Source of the DNA: Christensenella sp. UBA5893
Lineage (GTDB): Bacteria > Bacillota > Clostridia > Christensenellales > UBA1242
Length of the DNA: 64,000 nucleotides
Direction: 5' to 3'
Assembly (NCBI GenBank): GCA_002431905.1
Contig: DJER01000010.1
Span: forward strand, 44,243-108,242
The position numbers and the translations under genes were made by a program. The notes under the pieces are model-generated. The model saw nothing but the letters and a program-made list of their open reading frames with translations, did not search any database and was not told the DNA's origin. Below are positions 9,162-17,243 of this stretch, piece after piece; position 1 is the stretch's first letter, and every line of letters begins with the position of its first letter.

Positions 9162-9178
9162 AATACTCTCCTAATAAA

Positions 9179-9224
9179 AAAACTATTTTTTTATAAAGTG
9201 ATTACTTTATTCAAAGATAGTTTT
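9179..9224 (-). terminator. Long-stem terminator after punA
   Basis: The stem begins AAAACTATCTTT and closes with ATAGTTTT, with an inner stem AAAGT/ACTTT. It is followed by a U-run on the minus strand. It lies 17 bases downstream of the punA stop codon and 18 bases upstream of the dacF start. Confidence 0.75.
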
Positions 9225-9240
9225 ATCAAAATTCAAGTTT

Positions 9241-10044
9241 TTATTCTTTTATTAAGTTTTCAATTATTGTTTTTATTTTTATACAAGACTTTTTTGCATT
9301 ATCAAGGACTTCTTGATGATTAAGTTTTTCTTCTTTTTCTTTTGATGTAAACACATTTACGACACTGGCAATACCGGCAACTTTCATCTTGAGATAATTG
9401 CATATTATACAATCAAAAACTGTACTCATTGAAACTGTATCTGCACCTAACATTCTTGCAAGCTCAACTTCTGCCCTTGTTTCATAGCTTGGTCCAAGGA
9501 ATTGAATATGAACTCCTTCCCTTACATCAATATCATTTTCATCAGCAATCTTTTTCATCTTATCAAATATATCTTTATCATAAGCATTTGCCATTGGAGT
9601 AAATTCCAAAGGATTGATTGCAATCAATGGATTTTGACCGGTGTAATTTATATGGTCAGAAATAAGCATTATATCGCCAATTTTAAATGTTTTATTTAAC
9701 CCACCACAAGAAGTCAACAAAACAATTTTACTAACACCTAGCTTTGAAATTATTTCAAAAGGCATTCTTACCAAATTCATATTCCCACTTTCGTAGTAAT
9801 GATATCTTGAAACAACAACAACATTCTTTTTGCCAAGCTTTCCAAAAACAAACTTTCCACTATGCCCTGGGACTTTTGATTTTGGCATTCCCAAACTTTG
9901 ATATGACACAATTTGAACTTGCTCAAGTCCAGGGATGCTTTCCATAAGTCCACTACCTGCAACAATTGCATAATCTAGATTTTGAATGTCATGCTTTCTT
10001 TTTAATACATTTACTATTCTTTCAATTTTTCTTTCATAATTCAT
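9241..10044 (-). CDS. punA: Purine nucleoside phosphorylase (PNP type I)
   Basis: This 267-residue cytosolic enzyme phosphorolyses inosine, guanosine and their deoxy forms to base plus ribose-1-phosphate for purine salvage. The trimeric PNP family signature is present: the phosphate-binding region around RYHYYESGNM, LLTSCGGLN (the TNAAGG-like segment) and the GPSYETRAEVEL block with MSTVFD following. The length fits the PunA/DeoD-I family. The gene is followed by dacF as in Bacillus. A promoter-like TTGACA lies just upstream, and the ribosome binding site is GGTGG. The assignment is confident; base preference is not resolvable from sequence. Confidence 0.93.
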   Translation of the reverse strand: MNYERKIERIVNVLKRKHDIQNLDYAIVAGSGLMESIPGLEQVQIVSYQSLGMPKSKVPGHSGKFVFGKLGKKNVVVVSRYHYYESGNMNLVRMPFEIISKLGVSKIVLLTSCGGLNKTFKIGDIMLISDHINYTGQNPLIAINPLEFTPMANAYDKDIFDKMKKIADENDIDVREGVHIQFLGPSYETRAEVELARMLGADTVSMSTVFDCIICNYLKMKVAGIASVVNVFTSKEKEEKLNHQEVLDNAKKSCIKIKTIIENLIKE

Positions 10045-10061
10045 AATCTACCACCCGTCTA

Positions 10062-10091
10062 TTTTTAGCATATATTTTATATTATTGTCAA
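10062..10091 (-). promoter_or_regulatory. Candidate sigma-A promoter for punA
   Basis: A perfect TTGACA (-35, 10086-10091) is followed 18 bases later by TAAAAA (-10, 10062-10067). It is adjacent to the upstream gene's stop codon and points into punA. Confidence 0.45.
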
Positions 10092-10092
10092 A

Positions 10093-10716
10093 TTATATAA
10101 CAAGTATTACATTGCTTCTAAATATAAACAATAATAAGGTTTCGACCAAATTTAGTATAGTTAATGCTATGTTACATATAAGAATAGGCATTATAATGCT
10201 ACTTCCTTTGTTGCAACCATATTTTTTATTTTGGCAAAATATATTACCCATATAGCAAAAGAATACCATAAGTATTATTATCATTAGAAGTTGGCATGGA
10301 AATATAATTAGTATAGATTTCAAAATTCCATTAAACGAAAAGATGAATATAAAAGAAACACAATTGAGAGAAATTAAGAATGACCGATACGCAAGCAAAC
10401 ACCAACCAAATACAGATAAAAATGAATTTAGTGAAAAAACTAAAAGTAAAACTGAAACCAGAAGATAAGAAAGAAGTCGTGAGAAAAAATTTGCCGAAAA
10501 GTTCTCAAAATCTTCCAACTTGTATATCACATTAAAACTGTCTAATATATCACTATCTCCAGCAGATTGTAATTTGACTGCTGTAAAAATGCCTGTAAGT
10601 ATTCCTACAAGACAAAACAAACAGCATATAATTATTTTTATTTTATTATTAGAAAAGAATTCAACAAGTGAATATTTTATGTTGTAAAAAGCAGACGAAA
10701 ATTTGGGCTTTTTCAT
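10093..10716 (-). CDS. spoIIM: Integral membrane protein, SpoIIM-like
   Basis: This 207-residue protein has about five membrane helices (residues 27-50, 83-105, 110-135, 136-155, 175-200) and a short soluble N-terminus. SpoIIM is a small polytopic membrane protein of the engulfment machinery that works with SpoIID and SpoIIP. The overall layout (one helix, then an extracellular loop of about 35 residues, then several helices) matches SpoIIM, as does the chromosomal position next to punA-dacF. Primary sequence similarity is weak by eye, so the name leans on synteny and topology. No clear ribosome binding site is visible before the ATG. It could instead be another small DUF95-type membrane protein. 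Confidence 0.6.
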   Translation of the reverse strand: MKKPKFSSAFYNIKYSLVEFFSNNKIKIIICCLFCLVGILTGIFTAVKLQSAGDSDILDSFNVIYKLEDFENFSANFFSRLLSYLLVSVLLLVFSLNSFLSVFGWCLLAYRSFLISLNCVSFIFIFSFNGILKSILIIFPCQLLMIIILMVFFCYMGNIFCQNKKYGCNKGSSIIMPILICNIALTILNLVETLLLFIFRSNVILVI

Positions 10717-10765
10717 AGTATATATCTATTCGCTTGTTTATATAAATATACTTATTTAGCCAACC

Positions 10766-11980
10766 TTAGTCGACTTCTTCCATCATCCAATCAAGATACA
10801 CTCCATATCCCTTTGTTGGGTCATATAAGAACACATGAGTTACTGCACCTATAAGTTTCCCATCTTGCACTATGGGAGATCCACTCATCCCTTGGACTAT
10901 TCCACCAGTTAGGTTTAGTAGTCGTTTATCTTTTACACGAAATATAAAACTTTTATCACGTGGTAAATTTTGGTTATATACCTTTATAATTTCAATATCA
11001 TATTCTTCTCTTATTCCACTAACGGAACTAATCAGTTTTGCTTTTCCTGGTTTTACAACAAGACGTGATGCAATATTACAACATTTGTTTTCATCAATAA
11101 TTTTACTGTTATCGGTTATCTCACCAAATACCCCACAGTTTGTATTTTTTGTTATATTTCCTTTACTGTTTGAACCTTGCACAAAAAGACATCGTAATTC
11201 ACCGGCTTTACCTTTTTGACCTTTTGTTATGCCAAGCATAGAACATTGATAAATCTTCCCGTTGTTGACCGGAATAATTGAACCTGTTTCATAATCGCTG
11301 ATAGCATGCCCCAATGCGCCAAAATCATTTTCTTTTGTGACAAATGTTAATGTCCCTATACCTTGGGCATCATTTCTAATCCAAATACCTAACTTATACT
11401 CTCCCGATTCAGCATCAAATACTGGTGTAATTTTTCCACTTTGTTCTTTGCCATCACGAAGATAAGTTACATTAACAGCCTTACCATTTGATAATTTTAA
11501 TTGCTCTTGTATGTTTGTTACATTATATATGCTTTCATTATTAACCTTTGTTAGTATGTCGCCCGTTTTTAAAGTATCTTGTTCAATAGATTTCTCTAGA
11601 TTGTTTACCAAATTTGTACCAACAACAATAACTCCTTTTGTTGTAACACTAAACCCAAGAGGAATACCGCCTAGGAATACCGTTTTGTCGTCACACAAAA
11701 CAACCTTTGTCTTTTTGATAGGAATAAATCCAAAGAGTTTTACAACCATATATGAGTGTTTTTCTTTTACTCCACCGGTTGTCAATGTATCTTCAGTTAT
11801 ATTTGTCTCTATAAAATTGCCTAGAATATGCTCTGTATTTATCTTATCTACATTCGATATCGTTATTGGTGCATTATTGTTTAAAAGAGAAATTGTGTCA
11901 AAATTTATATTTTTCACTGTTATAACAAAACAAACAGCCAGCATTATTCCAATAAATTTTAATACTACTTTTTTTAGCAT
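10766..11980 (-). CDS. spoIVB: SpoIVB peptidase (S55)
   Basis: SpoIVB is the forespore-secreted serine peptidase that triggers pro-sigma-K processing in the mother cell. The 404-residue protein has an N-terminal membrane or signal segment (residues 8-22), a PDZ domain (about 105-180) and the S55 catalytic region with a likely catalytic His at H225 (GALGHAISD) and Ser at S368 in GMSGSPIVQ. The gene follows recN, exactly as in Bacillus (argR-recN-spoIVB). In Bacillus spo0A follows; here a spoIIM-like gene follows instead, so spo0A is not at its usual place. The ribosome binding site is AGGAG. Confidence 0.95.
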   Translation of the reverse strand: MLKKVVLKFIGIMLAVCFVITVKNINFDTISLLNNNAPITISNVDKINTEHILGNFIETNITEDTLTTGGVKEKHSYMVVKLFGFIPIKKTKVVLCDDKTVFLGGIPLGFSVTTKGVIVVGTNLVNNLEKSIEQDTLKTGDILTKVNNESIYNVTNIQEQLKLSNGKAVNVTYLRDGKEQSGKITPVFDAESGEYKLGIWIRNDAQGIGTLTFVTKENDFGALGHAISDYETGSIIPVNNGKIYQCSMLGITKGQKGKAGELRCLFVQGSNSKGNITKNTNCGVFGEITDNSKIIDENKCCNIASRLVVKPGKAKLISSVSGIREEYDIEIIKVYNQNLPRDKSFIFRVKDKRLLNLTGGIVQGMSGSPIVQDGKLIGAVTHVFLYDPTKGYGVYLDWMMEEVD

Positions 11981-12007
11981 AACATACTCCTAATTCTTGG
12001 CATAAAA

Positions 12008-12029
12008 AAACTACCTCATTGGGTAGTTT
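12008..12029 (-). terminator. Terminator after recN
   Basis: The stem is AAACTACC with GGTAGTTT around a short loop, followed by seven U on the minus strand. It separates recN from spoIVB, so spoIVB is likely to have its own sporulation promoter. Confidence 0.8.
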
Positions 12030-12042
12030 GTTTTTATTTACG

Positions 12043-13725
12043 TTATTTATTCAAATTTGTTTTAAACTTTTGTGCTGACTCAATAAGTTCTTTCGCATGT
12101 TCAAGACCAGCAGTAGACTCTTTTGAACCAAATAATGTGACAAGATAGGATGCAAGCTGGTCTGTAGTTAAATAACTTGCAACACTCTTTGTGTGTTCGC
12201 CTTCAACTTGCTTTGATATGTAAATATACTTGTCTGCAAGTGCCGTTACTTGTGGCAGATGGGTTATACATATAATTTGATGTGTTCTTGATAGCATTGA
12301 CAGTTTTTGTCCAACCAAATATCCAACTTCTCCACTAACACCTGAATCAATTTCATCAAAGATAAGCAAGTTTGCATCATCACAGCTTGCAAAAACATTT
12401 TTGACTGCGAGCATAAATCTACTTAATTCTCCGCCCGATATTGTTTTTACCAAACTTCTTTGTTGTTCTCCAGCATTTGCAGAAAACATAAACTCAACCG
12501 TATCAAATCCGCTTTGAGTGAATACAGCATCATTGATATTTGGTAAGTCATTAAACTTTATGGTAAATCTTGTATTTTTCATTCCAAGAGTAGAAAGTTC
12601 CTTTTCGACCTTACTTTCAATTTCTTTCGCAACCTTGGTTCTTGTGTTATGTATTCTTACACAAACATCATACAGTTTTTTTGTTACATTCGATTTTTCA
12701 TCTTGCAGTTTTTGTAAAAGCTCTTCACTGTTTTGAATGTTGTCGTATTTTGTCTTGCATTCTTCCAAATACTTTAACACATCATCAATACTGCTACCAT
12801 ATTTCTTTTTAAGTGATTTTATATTTTCAAGCCTTAATGTTAGGTTGTCTAACTCATTTTCAGAAAAGGACATATTTGACATATAGTCTTTTATTGATGA
12901 ACTTATATCCTCAAACTCAATAAAGACACTTTTAAGTCTTTCTGCATATTCGGTAAGTTTGCTGTCATAGTTGCTTGCAAGTTCCAAACTTGACAATGCT
13001 TGATATAGGTTATCATTGGATAAACCTTGATATGCAACTTCCAATGAATTTGAAATTTTTTCATAGTTAGACATAACTTGAATATCGTTTTCAAGTTGTT
13101 CATCTTCACCTTGTTTTAGGTTGGCATCTTGAATCTCTTTAATTTGATAATTCAAAAGATCCAAAGTACGCTCTCTATCTTTGTCATCTCCACCAAGCGA
13201 TAATATTTGTTTCTCTATTTCTTTCTTTTTACTTAATAAATTACCGAGTTCATTTTTATCATCAATTAAATCTTTTTGAGCATAGCTATCCAAAAGGGTT
13301 AAGTGATTATTTGAGTTCAAAAGTAAAGTGCTGTCGTACTGACCACAAACATCAACAAGCAAACTTCCAATTTGCTTAAGCATAGAAACGGTAACGGGCT
13401 CTCCGTTAATTTTGCAACTAGACTTGCCCTCCAAATTAAAACTTCTTGAAATTATAAGAACATCATCACATGTAATATCAAAATCATTTAAGCAGTCATT
13501 AACCTTTTTGCTTATGTTTGAAAAGACTGCTTTTACAAGCATTTCATTTTCTCCAGTTCTTATATTATCCTTATTAGGTTTGTCACCAAGAACGAATTTT
13601 AAAGCATTGATTACAATACTTTTTCCTGCACCCGTTTGACCAATCAAAACATTAAAGCCTAAGTTAAAACTTAGACTTGTATTCTCAATTATTGCAAAGT
13701 TTTTTATATTTAGTGTTTCTAACAT
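12043..13725 (-). CDS. recN: DNA repair protein RecN
   Basis: RecN is an SMC-like ATPase that gathers DNA ends in double-strand break repair. The 560-residue protein has Walker A GQTGAGKS at residues 29-36, a long coiled-coil middle (about 160-380, Glu/Lys/Leu-rich) and the C-terminal ABC signature (KTISGGELSRFMLA) with Walker B LLIFDEIDSG. The length is normal. It starts 7 bases after argR, giving the argR-recN operon that is conserved across Bacillota. Confidence 0.97.
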   Translation of the reverse strand: MLETLNIKNFAIIENTSLSFNLGFNVLIGQTGAGKSIVINALKFVLGDKPNKDNIRTGENEMLVKAVFSNISKKVNDCLNDFDITCDDVLIISRSFNLEGKSSCKINGEPVTVSMLKQIGSLLVDVCGQYDSTLLLNSNNHLTLLDSYAQKDLIDDKNELGNLLSKKKEIEKQILSLGGDDKDRERTLDLLNYQIKEIQDANLKQGEDEQLENDIQVMSNYEKISNSLEVAYQGLSNDNLYQALSSLELASNYDSKLTEYAERLKSVFIEFEDISSSIKDYMSNMSFSENELDNLTLRLENIKSLKKKYGSSIDDVLKYLEECKTKYDNIQNSEELLQKLQDEKSNVTKKLYDVCVRIHNTRTKVAKEIESKVEKELSTLGMKNTRFTIKFNDLPNINDAVFTQSGFDTVEFMFSANAGEQQRSLVKTISGGELSRFMLAVKNVFASCDDANLLIFDEIDSGVSGEVGYLVGQKLSMLSRTHQIICITHLPQVTALADKYIYISKQVEGEHTKSVASYLTTDQLASYLVTLFGSKESTAGLEHAKELIESAQKFKTNLNK

Positions 13726-13732
13726 TTTTATC

Positions 13733-14185
13733 CTATCTTATCATACTTTGTAAAGTTTTTGATGCTCTGTTGGAGCATTGTGAGTCAGGGAAAATAATCA
13801 TAACAGTGTCATCTCCACAAACAGCACCCATATTGTCTTCAACATTTAATTTGTCTATCATACTGCAAATACCAGATGCTAACCCTTTTACAGTTTTTAT
13901 AACACAAAGGTTTTGAGCAACTTTGATTGATATAACACTTTCACGGAACAATGAAATGTTTTTATTTGAAACAGTTTGTTCTCCATTGTCCATCAATGCA
14001 TACTTATATTTGCCTTCTGCACCCAAGATTTTTATTAAACCAAGTTCTTTTATATCCCTTGAAATTGTTGCTTGAGTTATATCAAAATCTGCTGCTTTTA
14101 GGTATGCAACAAGTTCATCTTGTGATGCAATATCTTTTGTTGATATAAGTTCTAGTATCTTTGATTGTCTTGACGACCTAGCCAT
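13733..14185 (-). CDS. argR: Arginine repressor ArgR/AhrC
   Basis: This 150-residue regulator of arginine metabolism has an N-terminal winged helix (QDELVAYL, then TQATISRDIKELGL at about residues 37-50) and a C-terminal arginine-binding oligomerisation domain with GDDTVMIIF. The correct start is the ATG at 14183-14185, which follows AAGGAG; the open frame continues 52 codons upstream through what is clearly leader sequence. A sigma-A promoter and an ArgR-box-like palindrome lie upstream, suggesting autoregulation. The gene is followed by recN, the usual order. Confidence 0.95.
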   Translation of the reverse strand: MARSSRQSKILELISTKDIASQDELVAYLKAADFDITQATISRDIKELGLIKILGAEGKYKYALMDNGEQTVSNKNISLFRESVISIKVAQNLCVIKTVKGLASGICSMIDKLNVEDNMGAVCGDDTVMIIFPDSQCSNRASKTLQSMIR

Positions 14186-14285
14186 AACCACATACTCCTT
14201 AATATGCCTCAACCCCTTATAAATAAAGGGATGTAGCGTGTTTTGAATAATTATACATTTATATTTATTCAACCCATTTGGAATT

Positions 14286-14314
14286 ATTATACAATGAAAT
14301 TTATAATTATGCAA
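14286..14314 (-). promoter_or_regulatory. Sigma-A promoter for argR-recN
   Basis: TTGCAT (-35, 14309-14314) and a perfect TATAAT (-10, 14286-14291) are separated by 17 bases. The predicted transcript has a leader of about 95 bases before the argR start. Confidence 0.75.
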
Positions 14315-14320
14315 GTGATT

Positions 14321-14338
14321 TTTGCATAAATATTCATA
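14321..14338. promoter_or_regulatory. ARG box-like operator upstream of argR
   Basis: The 18-base palindrome TTTGCATAAATATTCATA matches the ArgR consensus TNTGAATWWWWATTCANW at all but one position. It lies 6 bases upstream of the argR -35 element, a position from which a hexameric repressor could autoregulate. Confidence 0.6.
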
Positions 14339-14411
14339 CAAAAATTTATGCTTATAAATGTTTTGACATATTTATAAATTACAAATGTTTAAAAATACAT
14401 AGTTATACATT

Positions 14412-14456
14412 AAAAAAAATATGCTCAAATCGTTTAAGATTTAAGCATATTTTTTT
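14412..14456 (-). terminator. Terminator at the end of oapA
   Basis: A long stem, AAATATGCT with AGCATATTT flanking an inner AAATC/GATTT stem, is followed by eight U residues on the minus strand. It overlaps the oapA stop codon and ends the OLE-oapA unit. Confidence 0.85.
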
Positions 14457-15129
14457 AGTTGTTCCCTTCCCCATTTTCTTTTGTTGTATCATCATTTTGT
14501 AGGTCAATTTCTTCGTTTTCTGATTTATCTTTTTTGTTTTGTTTTTTGTTCTTATCCTTATTTTGTGGAGTGAACCAACTTATAACCTTACCAACTTTTA
14601 TTATAATTGAAGTAGAATTGTCAATCGCATATTTTTTACAAATTGATTTTCCAAAGATTGTCATACTTGCAACAACAGCACTAACTAATGAAGCAATTAT
14701 AATACTTAATGGAGATTCAGATTCAATTGCAAATTTTACAACAATACTTGCTCCGGCAGCACCTGATAAAATTCCACACACATCTCCTATAACATCACAA
14801 CATATTGATGAAACTCTATCAGCTTTTGATAATAGCTTTAATGCTTCTTTTGCTCCCCTAACCTTTCTTGATGCCATTGCTCTAAATGGTTCAGTGCTTG
14901 CAGAAGTTGTTGCCACACCTATCATGTCAGTTATAATTGACAAGGATACAAATACGATAATTACCAACACCGCAACTGCAATTCCCGTCATACCTAAAAC
15001 AAGTTCACTAACAATTCCAAAGCACATCGACAACGCAAACGAAAGTATCAAAATTTTTATTGACCAAACCATTTGAGATTTGTTTTGCTTTTCCACCCGT
15101 TTGGGTTTTTGTTTATCTTCTTTATTCAA
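14455..15129 (-). CDS. oapA: OLE-associated membrane protein OapA
   Basis: This gene lies immediately downstream of the OLE RNA, the defining context of OapA, which binds OLE RNA and brings it to the membrane. The 224-residue protein has membrane segments at about residues 22-44, 46-72 and 138-160, plus a possible fourth near 112-130. A DxxxD motif (D112 and D116, in CCDVIGDVC) sits in the region where OapA is reported to carry an essential DxxxD. The C-terminal 40 residues are lysine-, asparagine- and acid-rich, a tail that could contact RNA. I prefer the TTG start at 15127-15129, because AGAGAGGA precedes it; an alternative TTG is 12 codons upstream. Similar proteins are often labelled CorB-like transporters. 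Confidence 0.85.
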   Translation of the reverse strand: MNKEDKQKPKRVEKQNKSQMVWSIKILILSFALSMCFGIVSELVLGMTGIAVAVLVIIVFVSLSIITDMIGVATTSASTEPFRAMASRKVRGAKEALKLLSKADRVSSICCDVIGDVCGILSGAAGASIVVKFAIESESPLSIIIASLVSAVVASMTIFGKSICKKYAIDNSTSIIIKVGKVISWFTPQNKDKNKKQNKKDKSENEEIDLQNDDTTKENGEGNN

Positions 15130-15189
15130 ATCAAAAATTCCTCTCTTTATATATAAGTATTCCAAAGTTAAAAAACTATGAAATTTTAA

Positions 15190-15771
15190 TTAAAAAAAAA
15201 TGAAGGCAACAAGATAAGTAAACCTTGCGGCATAGGTTCGGTCGGATTTCCCAATTTCGCACTTACCGTCACCGAATAAGCAGTTTCCTTTTAAGCAAAA
15301 TACTAACACCGAATCGCCACTTAGACCACACTATAATCCCTACCCCATTTGAGTGTTACCTCAACAGTCTAGAAGTTTTCCTTGACAAACCAACTTACTC
15401 TTAGCTCTTTTTGCAGTCGTTATTTCATGCACAAAGTTACCATAATTGTTGACGTCAGCCATTATAATAACTTTGGCGTGCAATTCCTAAAAAACCACTC
15501 AAAGCAGGCTACGCTGCACACAGCCGTTGACCGCATTGCAGGTTCTTCCCCAGAGAGTACACAAAAACTTGTGCACCCTTTTGGGTCTCCACGATAATTG
15601 GGTCGGATTTTATATGCCGTTATAAAACGCCCAAAAATCTTAACTCCCAGCAAGTGCCCCGATTTGGGCAATCAAGGCAAGCACCAGGAACTTCACAGTT
15701 GTGCCCGACGATGCTTATTAAATAACACCTTCCAAGTAAATTCGTTTGACTAGAATACTGCGCCTTCATTT
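15190..15771 (-). ncRNA. ole: OLE RNA (ornate large extremophilic RNA)
   Basis: This 580-base stretch has no credible protein, is visibly richer in G and C than its surroundings, and is bounded by a 10-bp closing stem: AAATGAAGGC at the 5' end (complement of 15762-15771) pairs with GCCTTCATTT at the 3' end (complement of 15198-15207), followed by a U-run. Internal structure includes a long hairpin at 15429-15481 (CAAAGTTA/TAACTTTG arms), ACCC/GGGT and GCACAA/TTGTGT hairpins around 15555-15590, and a CTGCA/TGCAG stem near 15515-15545. The length, the position downstream of xseA-xseB, and an OapA-type gene directly downstream match OLE RNA. OLE is a membrane-associated ribonucleoprotein implicated in tolerance of short alcohols, cold and Mg2+ stress. 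It was identified from context and architecture, without a covariance search. Confidence 0.88.
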
Positions 15772-15773
15772 AT

Positions 15774-15802
15774 ATTATATCATACATATTTTAAAAATTC
15801 AA
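15774..15802 (-). promoter_or_regulatory. Extended -10 sigma-A promoter for OLE RNA
   Basis: TTGAAT (-35, 15797-15802), 17 bases, then TATAAT (-10, 15774-15779) with an upstream TGA giving an extended -10. The predicted start falls at the first bases of the closing stem, so the RNA has its own promoter independent of xseB. Confidence 0.75.
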
Positions 15803-15850
15803 CATTATATTTTGTATTATAATATTTTGCATAACACAATATATAGTATT

Positions 15851-16057
15851 TTATTTCATTAACTTTTCAGAATATCCATCCAAGTCTTTTACAATTTCAG
15901 TAATTTTACCTTTATTAACATTTAGCACATCATAACACTTTTTTGACAACTCTTTTGCTTCATCAAATAGTTTTGATGCTTCATCAAGTCCACATTCCCC
16001 ACTTTCCAACTTCAATGTTATCTCTTCCAACCTTTTCATCATTTCTTCAAAACTCAT
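15851..16057 (-). CDS. xseB: Exodeoxyribonuclease VII small subunit
   Basis: XseB (68 residues) is the small helical subunit that wraps the XseA coiled coil in exonuclease VII, a single-strand-specific nuclease. The family core SFEEMMKRLEEI-x-x-KLESGE is intact and followed by a second helix (LDEASKLFDEAKEL). The start is 1 base beyond the xseA stop codon, showing coupling. The 80 bases after it carry the OLE RNA promoter. Confidence 0.96.
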   Translation of the reverse strand: MSFEEMMKRLEEITLKLESGECGLDEASKLFDEAKELSKKCYDVLNVNKGKITEIVKDLDGYSEKLMK

Positions 16058-16058
16058 C

Positions 16059-17243
16059 TTATTTATTCTCCTTTTCTATTACTTTTGCAATAACCCTGCC
16101 ATCCTTAAAAATAATACATACATCATCATCAACCTTGATATCATTATACGATGATATAATCTTTTCATTATGTTTTATTGCACTATAACCTAATTTTAAT
16201 ATTTCGCTTGGATTTAACTTTTGAACCTTTGATGATAATATATCTAACTTATGGTTAATTCCTATCAAATCTACAGTTGCATATTCTCTTAATTTATTAA
16301 TCATTCCAACAAGTTTGTTAATATTATTATCATTTGCAATCTCAAAACAGTCAATAATTGACTGTGTTGCATCTTTTAGTTGTACGTTTTTATCAATCAA
16401 AATCTCAAGAATTGCATTTTTTAACCTTGTAACTTCTCTTAAGTAGTTTTGCTTTCTTTCTTCAACATTTGCACAGCAAAGTTCACTTGCAACACTTGGA
16501 GTTGGAGCTCTTAAATCGCTAACAAAGTCGCAAATAGTAAAATCAGTTTCGTGCCCTACTGCTGATAGAATAAATTTGTTTGACTCAAAAATTGCATCTG
16601 CAACAACTCTTGTATTAAATGGTTGCAAATCTTCCAGTGAGCCACCGCCTCTTGCAACAATAATCAAATCAACATCATATGTGTTAAAGAACCTAATTCC
16701 TTCAGCGATTGTCCTTTCGGCATTTTGCCCTTGAACTCTTGCTGGATACAAGACAATATCAATATATGGATTCCTTCTGTTCCTTACATTTATGATATCT
16801 TGAATTACTGCCCCCTCTTTACTTGTAACAACTCCAATCCTTTTGATATCACTTGGTAAAGGTTTCTTCTTTTGGGGGTCAAAATAACCAAGTTTTTCAA
16901 GTGAAGCTTTTAACTCCATAAATTGTTGGTACAAATCGCCAATACCATTCTTGACAACACTAACAACATTAAAGTTTAGTCTACCACCTTTTATGTAGTA
17001 CTTTGGAGTGCCGGTTACTATAACACTATCGCCATTTGCAAAATCAAAGTTTTGCATATTAAAACAAACGCAAGACAAACTTGCGTTTTCATCTTTGAGT
17101 GTAAAGTAAACAACACCCCTAATTATACTTATGCCAGAGATTTCACCAACGACATTGATATTAAATAAAAGTTCTTCAGCGTCAAATATTTGTTTTATAT
17201 ATGTTGACAATTGACTTACAGAAATTGCTTTATTTTCCATCAT
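16059..17243 (-). CDS. xseA: Exodeoxyribonuclease VII large subunit
   Basis: XseA (394 residues) is the catalytic subunit. An N-terminal OB-fold (residues 5-100) is followed by the nuclease domain with the conserved GVVTSKEGAVIQDI and ARGGGSLEDL segments, then a long helical region (260-350) that binds XseB. The motif RAPTPSVASEL is typical. The gene overlaps nusB by 14 bases. nusB-xseA-xseB is a standard clostridial order. Confidence 0.96.
   Translation of the reverse strand: MMENKAISVSQLSTYIKQIFDAEELLFNINVVGEISGISIIRGVVYFTLKDENASLSCVCFNMQNFDFANGDSVIVTGTPKYYIKGGRLNFNVVSVVKNGIGDLYQQFMELKASLEKLGYFDPQKKKPLPSDIKRIGVVTSKEGAVIQDIINVRNRRNPYIDIVLYPARVQGQNAERTIAEGIRFFNTYDVDLIIVARGGGSLEDLQPFNTRVVADAIFESNKFILSAVGHETDFTICDFVSDLRAPTPSVASELCCANVEERKQNYLREVTRLKNAILEILIDKNVQLKDATQSIIDCFEIANDNNINKLVGMINKLREYATVDLIGINHKLDILSSKVQKLNPSEILKLGYSAIKHNEKIISSYNDIKVDDDVCIIFKDGRVIAKVIEKENK

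Noticed and set aside
14213..14230. CCCTTTAT/ATAAGGGG-like inverted repeat in the argR leader
   Set aside because: The stem has only 5 good pairs, too weak to call a terminator or operator.
15382..15671. Two short open frames on opposite strands across the OLE RNA
   Set aside because: They have no ribosome binding site or recognisable protein pattern and lie inside strongly paired RNA structure.
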